48,933 bases of DNA. Source: an uncultured Butyricicoccus sp. GTDB taxonomy: Bacteria > Bacillota > Clostridia > Oscillospirales > Butyricicoccaceae. A program made the translations under genes and the position numbers. A model generated the notes under the pieces. The model was not told the origin of the DNA, made no database searches, and saw only the letters and a list, made by a program, of their open reading frames with translations. Below are positions 28,919 through 36,876 of this stretch, piece after piece (positions within the stretch are counted from its first letter, which is position 1; each line of letters starts with the position of its first letter). The DNA lies in assembly GCA_904420185.1 (NCBI GenBank), contig CAJFUJ010000065.1, forward strand, positions 1 to 48,933, given 5' to 3'.

Positions 28919-30517
28919 TTATGCTGCCAGACCCAAGGGCGAGAACAGGCAGTAAACACCCAGCATAGCGATGATGCACACCGCTGCTGCCGGTTTGGCC
29001 AACCGCCACGGGGTCAGGTTGACCACGCCCGCGTCTTGCAGCTCAAAGGGCGTTTCCCGGGGCCACAGCTTGCCGATGATGAGCATGATGCAGATGTCCA
29101 TGATGAACAGCGCGCCGCGCACATACAGGTAGTGGAAATCGTATGGCACCAGATGCATGATCGCGTACACCACCGCGTGGACAATCAGCGTGACCTTGGG
29201 CGCAATGGCCGGCACCCGCTTGGAGTAAAACCCGACCAGCACCACCGCCAGGATGGATTCGGCGTAGAAGCCAAAGCAATCTTGTAGGAAGTCATACAGG
29301 CCGCTGGGCGCGTTGATGACAAAGGGCGCCACGCAGATGGAGATGACGGCCAGCGCGGTGCCGAACTTTTTGCCCACCTGCACCAGGTGGCTGTCGGTGC
29401 AGTCGGGGTTGAACAGCGGGCGGTGGAAGTCCAGGGTGTACAGGGTAACGCAGCTGTTGAGCGCCGAGTTAAATGAGGACAGGATCGCGCCGAACAGCAC
29501 AGCCGCCATCAGGCCGAGCAGCCAGGTCGGGGTGACCTCGACCAGCAGCGCCGGATAGGCCAGGTCGGCGGTTTCCAGGCTGTTGCCAAAGTAGCGGAAA
29601 GCCAACAGGCCGCAGATGGTGATGAAGAACGGGTCGAGCAGCTTGAGGAAGGCGCAGAAAATGGCGCCCTTTTGCGATTCCTTAAGGCTCTTGCCGGCCA
29701 GTGCGCGCTGGATGATCGATTGGTTGGTGCACCAGTAAAACAGGTTGTTAAACAGCATACCGGTGAACAGCAGCGGCCAGGGCACCATGGGCGGTACCGC
29801 GTCGGCCGGGGCGATGGAGTTGAACTTTTCGGCCGGCACGTTGGTGATGAAATCGCGGATGCCGTCAAAGAAGTTGCCGCCGCCCAAAATGCAGATGGCC
29901 AGGATGGGCACCAAAAAGCCGCCAATCATCAAGCCCACGCCGTTGACCGTGTCCGACACGGCCACCGCCTTGAGCCCGCCGAAAATCGCGTAAATCGAGC
30001 CGATCAGGCCGAGCGCCACGCACACAATCGCAATGGCTTGGAAGGTGGTGACCCCCAGCAGTTCGTCAATGTGGAAGATCTGGTTGAAGGCCAGCGAGCC
30101 CGAATAGAGCACCGTGGGCAGGTAGGTGAGCAGGTAGCCCAGCAGGAACAGGAAGGAGATGATGCGCTTGGTGGTGGTGTCAAAGCGCTGCTCCAGGTAT
30201 TCCGGAATGGTGGTGATGCCGGCCTTGAGATAGCGCGGCAGGAAGATCATGGCCAGCGCCAGCAGCGCGATGCACGAGCCGACCGACCAGTGCATGGCGC
30301 TCATGTTGGTGGCATAGCTCTGGCCCGATTGGCCGACCAGCTGCTCAGTGGACAGGTTGGTCATCTCGAGCGAACCGGCGATGACAATGCCGCTCAGGCC
30401 GCGGCCAGCCAGGAAATAGCCCTCCCGGGTGTCCAATTTGTCGTCCCTGGTACGGAACCAGGAGATCACGGCGACCAGCACCGTGAAGGCGACGAAGGTA
30501 ATTAGCGTAAAAAACAT
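28919..30517 (-). CDS. Sodium:solute symporter (SSS family)
   Basis: The protein is 532 aa from ATG 30517 behind AGAGGGATG. About 14 membrane segments are visible. The phrases TREGYFLAGRGLSGIVIAGS, EMTNLSTEQLVGQSGQSY and LFGAILSSFNSALNSCVTLY are typical of the sugar/inositol SglT-like branch and include the sodium-site helix. It imports a solute with Na+ across the cytoplasmic membrane. It is co-directional with the TIM-barrel gene and divergent from AraC. The substrate is unknown. Confidence 0.92.
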   Translation of the reverse strand: MFFTLITFVAFTVLVAVISWFRTRDDKLDTREGYFLAGRGLSGIVIAGSLEMTNLSTEQLVGQSGQSYATNMSAMHWSVGSCIALLALAMIFLPRYLKAGITTIPEYLEQRFDTTTKRIISFLFLLGYLLTYLPTVLYSGSLAFNQIFHIDELLGVTTFQAIAIVCVALGLIGSIYAIFGGLKAVAVSDTVNGVGLMIGGFLVPILAICILGGGNFFDGIRDFITNVPAEKFNSIAPADAVPPMVPWPLLFTGMLFNNLFYWCTNQSIIQRALAGKSLKESQKGAIFCAFLKLLDPFFITICGLLAFRYFGNSLETADLAYPALLVEVTPTWLLGLMAAVLFGAILSSFNSALNSCVTLYTLDFHRPLFNPDCTDSHLVQVGKKFGTALAVISICVAPFVINAPSGLYDFLQDCFGFYAESILAVVLVGFYSKRVPAIAPKVTLIVHAVVYAIMHLVPYDFHYLYVRGALFIMDICIMLIIGKLWPRETPFELQDAGVVNLTPWRLAKPAAAVCIIAMLGVYCLFSPLGLAA

Positions 30518-31196
30518 AACATCCCTCTTTACAGTCCGTTTTTTTTGGTTCTTCTCTTGCAATACGGCCAATATTGCAACCCGTCGGGCTTTGCGGGTTC
30601 ATCATAGCATATCTGTTTTTTCTTTTGCAAGCAGGGTGTACATTTTTCCGGCTTATTTTTATGCACTTTGCACAAAGCTATTTGATCGGGTAATTTCACC
30701 AAATATTACTTTGATTTTTCTAATTTTTTAAGCAAATCGCATTATCTTGTGTGTTTTACGAAAAATATTCGTTTAAAATTATCAACCATTTTCTCTATCA
30801 CATTCCAATTTCGCTCTGCAAAATTTTTTTCGACTAAATTTCTGCAAATTTTCAGAGCGTATTTGCAAATTTTCAGCATGGTATTTTACACATTCATGGA
30901 ATATAATATATGTTTTATTGTAATTGTTTGTATGATATTTGCACGATGCTTTTCATATGGATTTAATGTATATAAATGGTTTCAAATATTTACCCCCCCC
31001 CCCCAGGGTTTTTTTCTTTTCTCAACATTTTCGGATATAATTCTTCTATTTTTACATTTTTAGATCAAAAATATATATCTATTTACCACAAAAGCACGTG
31101 AAACCCATTTATATCCTGGTTGACAAAGTGCCATTTTTCTGCTATATATAATAGCATTCGTGAGAAGAGAGAATCCGACAATAGAGAGGAACTGCC
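30518..31196. promoter_or_regulatory. AT-rich divergent region between symporter and AraC regulator
   Basis: The symporter promoter on the minus strand is TTGCAA (30625-30630), 18 bases and TATGAT (30601-30606). Its leader can form TTGCAATA/TATTGCAA (30557-30579) and AACCCG/CGGGTT (30578-30599) hairpins. The AraC promoter is TTGACA (31120-31125), 17 bases and TATATA (31143-31148). The middle, about 30640-31110, is strongly AT-rich, unlike the rest of the window, and carries a C12 tract. No convincing gene is present. Confidence 0.6.
30993..31004. repeat. C12 homopolymer tract
   Basis: Twelve consecutive C residues lie in AT-rich DNA, a slippage-prone sequence. It is about 480 bases upstream of the symporter and 190 upstream of araC-type gene. 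Confidence 0.8.
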
Positions 31197-32045
31197 ATGC
31201 TTGTACAAAACGAAACCGGTGTTCTGCCCGGCTCGGAACGATTTTACAACGAGCTATCCGCAGATACGATACGGTTGTTTTATTATATTGGCTGTTGCGG
31301 CCATTACTTTTGTGAGCGCGGATACCGCATCGCGCGCACCGGCATCGACCAGCTCATCCTTATGTACATCGAAAAAGGAACCATGACTGCTGAATACGAT
31401 GGACAGCATTACACCGCCCATGCCGGCGATGTGCTTTTGATCGACTGCACCCGATACCACTACTACGACACGCCGGATTATGCAGAATTTTACTGGCTCT
31501 TTTTCGGGGGGCTCAATTCCTTTGAAATGTGCAGCTACTTGATTCACGGAAACGGCGCGGTGTTCCGCACCCAAAACAATGCGAAAATCGGCGTGTATTG
31601 CCGGTATATCCTCTCCAAATTTTCCACGCACCAGCCATTGCAGGATTCCGAACATTCTAGCATTTTGCACACAATCTTGTGTGACCTTATGCCCAACACC
31701 CAGCCGCTCGTCACCGAGCAGACGCTCTCCCCTGCGCACAAGGCTGTGCAATACATCCGCTCTCATCTAAGTGAGCCGATTACCCTCAAGGACATCGCAC
31801 GGCAAATCGATTACAGTCCTTCCCACTTAATCCGATTGTTCCAACAGGAGTTTGGCCGGACACCGCATGAATACTTAATTTTCATGCGCATTGACCATGC
31901 CAAACACCTGCTCAAAACCACTTCTTTGCCCATCAAAGTCATCTCTTCTGAGGTCGGTTATCGCACGGAATCCGGCTTTACCAATGCCTTCACCGAAAAG
32001 GTCGGCGTTTCTCCCCGTCAATTCCGTGAGCTTCCGCTCGGTTAA
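31197..32045 (+). CDS. AraC-family transcriptional regulator
   Basis: The protein is 282 aa. The N-terminal half (about 20-150) fits a cupin-type ligand domain, with HYTAHAGDVLLIDC as its clearest phrase. The C-terminal 100 residues contain the two helix-turn-helix motifs, ITLKDIARQIDYSPSHLIRLFQQEFG and the signature VISSEVGYRTESGFTNAFTEKVGVSPRQFR. It likely senses the small molecule taken up by the divergent symporter and controls that operon. The promoter is strong and the gene ends in its own terminator. Confidence 0.94.
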   Translation: MLVQNETGVLPGSERFYNELSADTIRLFYYIGCCGHYFCERGYRIARTGIDQLILMYIEKGTMTAEYDGQHYTAHAGDVLLIDCTRYHYYDTPDYAEFYWLFFGGLNSFEMCSYLIHGNGAVFRTQNNAKIGVYCRYILSKFSTHQPLQDSEHSSILHTILCDLMPNTQPLVTEQTLSPAHKAVQYIRSHLSEPITLKDIARQIDYSPSHLIRLFQQEFGRTPHEYLIFMRIDHAKHLLKTTSLPIKVISSEVGYRTESGFTNAFTEKVGVSPRQFRELPLG

Positions 32046-32053
32046 ATGATACA

Positions 32054-32105
32054 ACAAAACCGGTATCCCTTTGGGCGATTTGCCCGATTGGGATACCGGT
32101 TTTGT
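32054..32105 (+). terminator. Terminator after the AraC gene
   Basis: ACAAAACCGGTATCCC pairs perfectly with GGGATACCGGTTTTGT, with an inner GGGC/GCCC stem. Confidence 0.88.
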
Positions 32106-32157
32106 CATGTCAGTTGATTCGCCTTCCAGAAGCAGTGCAGCCTTGCAGCAGGCGATC

Positions 32158-32197
32158 AAAAGGGCGAGGCTGGGAGTCTCCCCGCTTCGCCCTTTTT
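32158..32197 (-). terminator. Terminator of the obgE operon
   Basis: AAAAGGGCGA pairs with TCGCCCTTTT with an inner GGGAG/CTCCC. On the minus strand it lies just past the stop at 32196; the stop codon overlaps the outer arm. Confidence 0.75.
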
Positions 32198-32405
32198 ATA
32201 CAAACCGGCCGGCTAGCAAAAAGCATACCGTTGCAACCACGCACAACGCCATGCGAACCGCCGCCAAGCACAGCATCTGTTTTTCCACTGGGCCTTGGGC
32301 GGTGGCTGCCTTGTTTTTGGCAAACCAGTGCAGCCCCAGCGACAGCGCCACCGCGCCCGCCACCGCCAAAGCACCCAGGACGGTCAAAATTTTGTCCATC
32401 GCCAT
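32196..32405 (-). CDS. Small two-helix membrane protein after obgE
   Basis: The frame is 69 aa. It has two hydrophobic segments, VLGALAVAGAVALSLGLHW and LAAVRMALCVVATVCFLLAG. ATG follows the obgE stop immediately (TAAATG), so translation is coupled. A terminator overlaps its stop. I do not recognise the family and assign no function. Confidence 0.6.
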   Translation of the reverse strand: MAMDKILTVLGALAVAGAVALSLGLHWFAKNKAATAQGPVEKQMLCLAAVRMALCVVATVCFLLAGRFV

Positions 32406-33677
32406 TTACCGGACATACTCGAATTCCATGTCGCCGATCACGACAAAGTCACCTTCCTGCACGCCCATGGCCTCCAAGCGGTCGTATACGCCCGCATTTT
32501 TGAGCATCCGGTCCATATACTGCCGGGATTCATAGTCATCCAGGTTGACCGAACCCATCACCTTGTCCACCCATGCGCCGCCGACGACATAGTAATCCTC
32601 CACCTTTTCGATGGTGATTTCGCGCTCGTTGGAAGCCGGTGTTTGGGGTACAAAATCAGGCTCGTACCGGATGACCGGCGGCAGCGTCTGCAAGGTCTCC
32701 CAGGTTTTCATCACCAGCGCGCGCACACCCTGGTTGGTAGCCGCCGACAGCTCCAAGAAGTCGAAGCCCTTTTCTGCGGCATAGGCGCGCAGGCGCTCGA
32801 TGGGGGCGCGGTCGTCGCCCAGCAGGTCCACCTTGTTGGCCACCAAAATCTGCGGGCGGCTGGCCAGCAGATCGCTGTAACCGGCCAGTTCGGCGTTAAT
32901 GGTTTCCACGTCTTCAATGGGGTCGCGGCCCTCGCTGCCCGACACATCCACTAGGTGCAGCAGCAGGCGGCAGCGATCCACATGGCGCAAAAAATCATGC
33001 CCCAGGCCTGCGCCTTGGCTGGCGCCTTCGATCAGGCCGGGGATGTCAGCCATGACAAAGCTCTGCTCTTCGCCCACGCGCACCACGCCCAAATTGGGGG
33101 TCAGGGTGGTAAAGTGATAGTTGGCAATCTTGGGCCGTGCAGCCGACACCATGCTCAGCAGGGTGGATTTTCCCACGTTTGGAAAGCCGAGCAGGCCCAC
33201 ATCGGCCAGCAGCTTGAGCTCCAGGGTGACATCGAGCGACGCGCCCGGCTGGCCGGGCTTGGCAAAGCGCGGCGCCTGCCGGGTGGGGGTGGCGAAGTGG
33301 GTATTGCCCCAGCCGCCGTTGCCGCCCTTAGCCGCAACGAAGGGCGTATCGTCCGACATATCCTGCAAAATCTGCCCGGTTTCCTGGTCGCGGATCAGGG
33401 TGCCGCGCGGCACGCGGATCACCAAATCGGCGCCATCCTTGCCCTTCATGCGCTTGCCCATGCCATTTTCGCCGTCCGGGGCCACGTATTTCTTTTTGTA
33501 GCGGAAGTCGAGCAAGGTGGAGAGGTTGTTGTCCACCTGGAAGATGACCGAACCACCTCGGCCGCCGTCGCCGCCGTCCGGCCCGCCGGATGCGATGTAT
33601 TTTTCCCGGTGGAAGCTGACCTTGCCGTCGCCGCCCTTACCGGCCACAATTTTGATCTTTGCAACATCGATAAACAT
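32406..33677 (-). CDS. obgE: Obg/CgtA GTPase
   Basis: The protein is 423 aa. The glycine-rich Obg fold occupies residues 1-157 (FIDVAKIKIVAGKGGDGKVSF). The GTPase domain has G1 GFPNVGKSTLL, G3 DIPGLIEGASQGAGLG and G4 NKVDLL. An OCT domain of about 80 residues closes the protein. Obg acts in ribosome assembly and stress signalling, and in B. subtilis in sporulation onset. It follows rpmA, the classical rplU-rpmA-obg order. Confidence 0.97.
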   Translation of the reverse strand: MFIDVAKIKIVAGKGGDGKVSFHREKYIASGGPDGGDGGRGGSVIFQVDNNLSTLLDFRYKKKYVAPDGENGMGKRMKGKDGADLVIRVPRGTLIRDQETGQILQDMSDDTPFVAAKGGNGGWGNTHFATPTRQAPRFAKPGQPGASLDVTLELKLLADVGLLGFPNVGKSTLLSMVSAARPKIANYHFTTLTPNLGVVRVGEEQSFVMADIPGLIEGASQGAGLGHDFLRHVDRCRLLLHLVDVSGSEGRDPIEDVETINAELAGYSDLLASRPQILVANKVDLLGDDRAPIERLRAYAAEKGFDFLELSAATNQGVRALVMKTWETLQTLPPVIRYEPDFVPQTPASNEREITIEKVEDYYVVGGAWVDKVMGSVNLDDYESRQYMDRMLKNAGVYDRLEAMGVQEGDFVVIGDMEFEYVR

Positions 33678-33702
33678 GCTTTCACCTTCTTTGTCTGCGT
33701 GT

Positions 33703-33737
33703 TAAAACAAAATCCCAGACAGGGACTGTCTGGGATT
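33703..33737 (-). terminator. Terminator between rpmA and obgE
   Basis: AATCCCAGACA pairs with TGTCTGGGATT, followed on the minus strand by TTTTGTTTT. It probably reduces obgE relative to the ribosomal proteins. Confidence 0.75.
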
Positions 33738-33750
33738 GAAAGGGTTTGAC

Positions 33751-34029
33751 TTACTGCGGATAGACAGAAACCTTTTTGCGGTCCTTGCCGACGCGCTCAA
33801 AGCGAACCACGCCGGAAACCTTAGCAAAGAGGGTATCGTCCGAACCACGGCCCACATTGGTACCCGGATGGATCTTGGTACCGCGCTGGCGGACCAGGAT
33901 GTTGCCAGCCGGTACGACCTGACCGTCCGCACGCTTTACGCCCAGGCGCTTGGACTCGGAATCACGGCCGTTCTTGGTCGAACCGACGCCCTTTTTATGT
34001 GCGAAAAATTGCAAGCTAATCTTCAGCAT
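33751..34029 (-). CDS. rpmA: 50S ribosomal protein L27 with cleavable N-terminus
   Basis: The protein is 92 aa from ATG 34029, seven bases after GGAGGTG; the ATG six bases earlier is too close. The N-terminus [18 protein letters not shown] holds the Firmicute pro-sequence, cut after FF by Prp. The rest, [19 protein letters not shown], is typical L27 and reaches the peptidyl transferase centre. The start overlaps the prp stop by some bases. Confidence 0.97.
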   Translation of the reverse strand: MLKISLQFFAHKKGVGSTKNGRDSESKRLGVKRADGQVVPAGNILVRQRGTKIHPGTNVGRGSDDTLFAKVSGVVRFERVGKDRKKVSVYPQ

Positions 34030-34351
34030 CTTCATGCACCTCCGTTACGCTGAGATATTCGGGATATTGTGCGGCAAGCTCGGTATAAAAGATGTGCAGC
34101 GCACGCAGCCCATCCTGTCCGGCAGCGATCTGCCCGGCTGGAAGCCGCAGACAGATATGTGCTCCTTCGTCCTCGATGACGGCATCGACCGCCAGCCGCT
34201 GCACATCGTAGAGCAACGCATGGGTCAACTGCACCGCACTTGTAATAGCCGCACAAACAATATCCTCCCCCTCGTCCGCATAACCTGCGTGACCGAGGAG
34301 ATCGACTGCCGCCAAGTTGCCTTGGGACAGATAAAACTTGATCTGCGTCAT
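34016..34351 (-). CDS. prp: Ribosomal-processing cysteine protease Prp
   Basis: The protein is 111 aa. The motif [18 protein letters not shown] holds the catalytic His and Cys. Prp trims the N-terminus of L27, which is essential in Staphylococcus aureus. It lies between rplU and rpmA, as usual in Firmicutes. It shares bases with the rplU stop (TAATG) and overlaps rpmA. Confidence 0.95.
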   Translation of the reverse strand: MTQIKFYLSQGNLAAVDLLGHAGYADEGEDIVCAAITSAVQLTHALLYDVQRLAVDAVIEDEGAHICLRLPAGQIAAGQDGLRALHIFYTELAAQYPEYLSVTEVHEDAED

Positions 34352-34662
34352 TACGCGTTGATTGCGTTAATTGTCACCTTGGTGTAGGGCTGACGATGAC
34401 CCTGGCGGCGGCGATAGCCCTTTTTGGGCTTCATCTTGAAGATATGGATCTTCTTCTGCTTGCCGGTCTTGTCCACGGTCGCGGTTACGCTGGCGCCCTT
34501 TACATAGGGAGCGCCGACCTTGAGCTCTGCGCCATCTCCAACAGCCAGAACCTGATCAAACGTCACGCTTGCGCCGTCCTCTACGCCGAGTTTTTCTACG
34601 TAGATCACGTCGCCTTCGGATACCTTGTACTGCTTGCCACCAGTTACCAAAATTGCATACAT
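34351..34662 (-). CDS. rplU: 50S ribosomal protein L21
   Basis: The protein is 103 aa from ATG 34662 ([20 protein letters not shown]), behind AGAGGTG. The C-terminus [19 protein letters not shown] is the family signature. It heads the rplU-prp-rpmA transcript. Confidence 0.97.
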   Translation of the reverse strand: MYAILVTGGKQYKVSEGDVIYVEKLGVEDGASVTFDQVLAVGDGAELKVGAPYVKGASVTATVDKTGKQKKIHIFKMKPKKGYRRRQGHRQPYTKVTINAINA

Positions 34663-34755
34663 ATTCGGTAGCACCTCTCTTTCGTTTTTAGAGTCACGCT
34701 CGTGCGGGTGGCGCCACGTTTGGACGCACTTTACCTACCCAGCTTGATGCGGCTT
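34663..34755 (-). ncRNA. L21 leader in the rplU 5' untranslated region
   Basis: The minus-strand leader includes GGGTAGGTAAAGTGCGT and GCCACCCGCACGAGCGTGAC. I recall these as resembling the conserved Firmicute L21 leader, thought to bind L21 for autoregulation. The Rfam model was not run. Confidence 0.65.
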
Positions 34756-34760
34756 TTTGT

Positions 34761-34789
34761 AGGATACCACATTTTGATCCCGATGTCAA
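34761..34789 (-). promoter_or_regulatory. Promoter of rplU-prp-rpmA
   Basis: On the minus strand, TTGACA (34784-34789), 17 bases and TATCCT (34761-34766). Confidence 0.82.
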
Positions 34790-34835
34790 CCGAATTCTCC
34801 CGTTTTTCTTGGTTTTTTTGAAGCGGCGGACCGGA

Positions 34836-35510
34836 TTACTTGGACGGGTTTTCGGTGATCTGCACACCGTTGTCGGTGCCGACGATGATGCGCTTGCACA
34901 TATTGAGGAACAAGCCGTGCTCGAGCACGCCGAGCATACCGGTCAGCTTGCCGTAGACGTCCTGGATGTCAAAGCCCGCGCCCAGGTGCAGGTCGGCGAT
35001 GAAGTTGCCGTTGTCGGTGACAAAGGTTTTGCCGTCCTTTTGGCGCAGCACCGGATGGAACCCATAGGCTTCCATGCGCGCCATGGCCTGCTTGGAACCG
35101 TATTGGGCGATTTCCACCGGCAGATGGAACGCGCCGATGTGTTCGACCAGCTTGGAGTCGTCCATAATCCAGATGACCTCCTTGGCCAGAGTCGCAACCA
35201 CCTTTTCGCGGTAGAGCGCGCCGCCGCCGCCCTTGATGGCGTTGAACTGCGGATCGATCTCGTCCACCCCGTCGATGGCCAAATCCACATGGTCGACCTC
35301 GTCGATGGTCAGCAGCGGGATGCCCAGTTCCCGGGCCTGCGCCTCGGTGGCCTTGCTGGTCGGGATAGCCTGGATTTTCAGGCCGTTCTTAACCATCTCA
35401 CCCACCGCGTTGACCATGTGATAGGCGGTCGAGCCGGTACCCAAACCGACCACCATGCCGTCCTTTACATATTCGGCCGCCTTGTCGCCCGCAATCTTTT
35501 TCTTATCCAT
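34836..35510 (-). CDS. rpiA: Ribose-5-phosphate isomerase A
   Basis: The protein is 224 aa. Motifs are VVGLGTGSTAYHMV, the active-site LAIDGVDEID and KGGGGALYREKVVA. It interconverts ribose-5-phosphate and ribulose-5-phosphate. It is divergent from a ribokinase, so both serve ribose entry to the pentose phosphate pathway. Confidence 0.97.
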   Translation of the reverse strand: MDKKKIAGDKAAEYVKDGMVVGLGTGSTAYHMVNAVGEMVKNGLKIQAIPTSKATEAQARELGIPLLTIDEVDHVDLAIDGVDEIDPQFNAIKGGGGALYREKVVATLAKEVIWIMDDSKLVEHIGAFHLPVEIAQYGSKQAMARMEAYGFHPVLRQKDGKTFVTDNGNFIADLHLGAGFDIQDVYGKLTGMLGVLEHGLFLNMCKRIIVGTDNGVQITENPSK

Positions 35511-35594
35511 TTTGATTTACCTCCAAACATGTCAAATTTGCGTCCTGCCGCGCCGGATTCCTCCGCCCCGGCAAAACGCCCCATTCCTGCTTCT

Positions 35595-35624
35595 ATTATA
35601 GCTTTGCAGCCGCCCGAAAGTCAA
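35595..35624 (-). promoter_or_regulatory. Promoter of rpiA
   Basis: On the minus strand, TTGACT (35619-35624), 18 bases and TATAAT (35595-35600). Confidence 0.8.
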
Positions 35625-35727
35625 TGCTTGCCGCAAAAGGCCGCAAGGGTCCCGTATTACGCGTGCGGCAAGTGACCCGGCCTTTCCAGCTTGCACACGC
35701 TTTTTCGAGTGTATTACAAATATATCC

Positions 35728-35756
35728 TTGACTTTTTGCGCCGAAACTGCCATGCT
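35728..35756 (+). promoter_or_regulatory. Possible promoter of the ribokinase gene
   Basis: TTGACT (35728-35733), 17 bases and CATGCT (35751-35756), with TGC before the -10 box. The -10 match is imperfect. Confidence 0.4.
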
Positions 35757-35797
35757 ATGCATATGCAAAATACGCAATAGTAGAGAGGACTATCACT

Positions 35798-36721
35798 ATG
35801 AACGTACTATGCTTTGGCTCACTGAACATTGACTACACCTATAAGGTGCGGCATTTTGTGGGCAAGGGGGAAACCCTGTCGGCCGATTCTCTATCGGTCT
35901 ATTGTGGCGGTAAGGGGCTCAACCAATCGATTGCCCTGGCGCGGGCCGGCGCAGCTCCCTTTCACGCGGGCGCTATCGGTGAGGATGGACGGCAACTGCT
36001 CGAAGAACTGGGGCAATCCGGGGTGCAAACCCGGTATGTACGCATCCTGCACCATGTGCGCACCGGCAATGCCATCATCCAAAACGACAGCGCGGGCGAC
36101 AACTGCATCCTTTTATACGGCGGCGCCAACCGGGCGGTCACCCGCACCCATGTGGACGAAGCACTCGCTCACTTTGGCGAAGGGGACGTCATTTTCCTGC
36201 AAAACGAGGTCAGTATGCTCGATTACATGATCGAGCAGGCCCATGCGCGCGGGCTCTATGTTGTTCTAACCCCCTCCCCCATGGAGCCGGATATTCTGGA
36301 GCTGCCATTGCAATTTGTAGACGCCTGGGCGCTCAACGCCATCGAAGCCGGGCAGCTGCTCGGCCGGCCGTCGTTTGCTTCGCCCGAAGAGCTGGCGCAG
36401 GCCATGCACGAGCGTTTTCCAGCAGCAGCCGTGCTGCTCACCGCAGGCGACGCAGGTGCGGTCTACTGCAAGGGAGACGAGCTGGTCTATCAGCCGGCTT
36501 TCCCAGTGCAGGCCGTGGATTCCACCGCTGCGGGCGATACCTTTACCGGCTTTTTCTTTGCCGCCCGGTTCCGCGGGCTGCCGGTCGCGCAGGCGTTGGA
36601 AATGGCCGCGCGCGCGGCGGCGCTTTCAGTCACCCGATCGGGCGCGTCGGCATCCATCCCCACCTGGGAAGAGGTCCAGGCCTGGCGGCCGGACGGTGGG
36701 AGCCATAATACTGCTCGATAA
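35798..36721 (+). CDS. Ribokinase-type PfkB sugar kinase
   Basis: The protein is 307 aa. PfkB motifs are the N-terminal CGGKGLNQSIALARAGA and the C-terminal VDSTAAGDTFTGFFFAARF, whose Asp is the catalytic base. GSLNIDYTY near the start is typical of ribokinase-like members. The divergent rpiA suggests ribose as substrate (ribokinase). Other pentoses or nucleosides remain possible, so I omit the rbsK symbol. No ribose transporter lies in the window. Confidence 0.88.
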   Translation: MNVLCFGSLNIDYTYKVRHFVGKGETLSADSLSVYCGGKGLNQSIALARAGAAPFHAGAIGEDGRQLLEELGQSGVQTRYVRILHHVRTGNAIIQNDSAGDNCILLYGGANRAVTRTHVDEALAHFGEGDVIFLQNEVSMLDYMIEQAHARGLYVVLTPSPMEPDILELPLQFVDAWALNAIEAGQLLGRPSFASPEELAQAMHERFPAAAVLLTAGDAGAVYCKGDELVYQPAFPVQAVDSTAAGDTFTGFFFAARFRGLPVAQALEMAARAAALSVTRSGASASIPTWEEVQAWRPDGGSHNTAR

Positions 36722-36738
36722 TTTACTACTAAAACCTC

Positions 36739-36769
36739 TTGACTTGAAGTCTACTTTAAGATGTATGCT
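36739..36769 (+). promoter_or_regulatory. MerR-type promoter with 19-bp spacer and dyad operator
   Basis: TTGACT (36739-36744), 19 bases and TATGCT (36764-36769). The spacer region carries the dyad CTTGAAGT-CT-ACTTTAAG (36743-36760, one mismatch). A 19-bp spacer with a central dyad is the hallmark of promoters activated by MerR-family proteins such as AdhR/NmlR. No merR gene lies beside it. Confidence 0.75.
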
Positions 36770-36876
36770 AAACATGGCGTATGAATCTGTGCACAGGCAC
36801 GGTTGTTTCTTGAATCTTTTTCTTTTGCACACGGCCCTGCCACGCTGCGTGCAATCTGTTTTAGGGAGGTTTTTTC

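Noticed and set aside
27965-29287. 440-aa plus-strand frame opposite the TIM-barrel and symporter genes
   Set aside because: It spans two well-supported genes on the other strand and has no recognisable domain.
32955-33749. 264-aa plus-strand frame opposite obgE
   Set aside because: Antisense shadow of the glycine-rich Obg domain; runs into the rpmA terminator.
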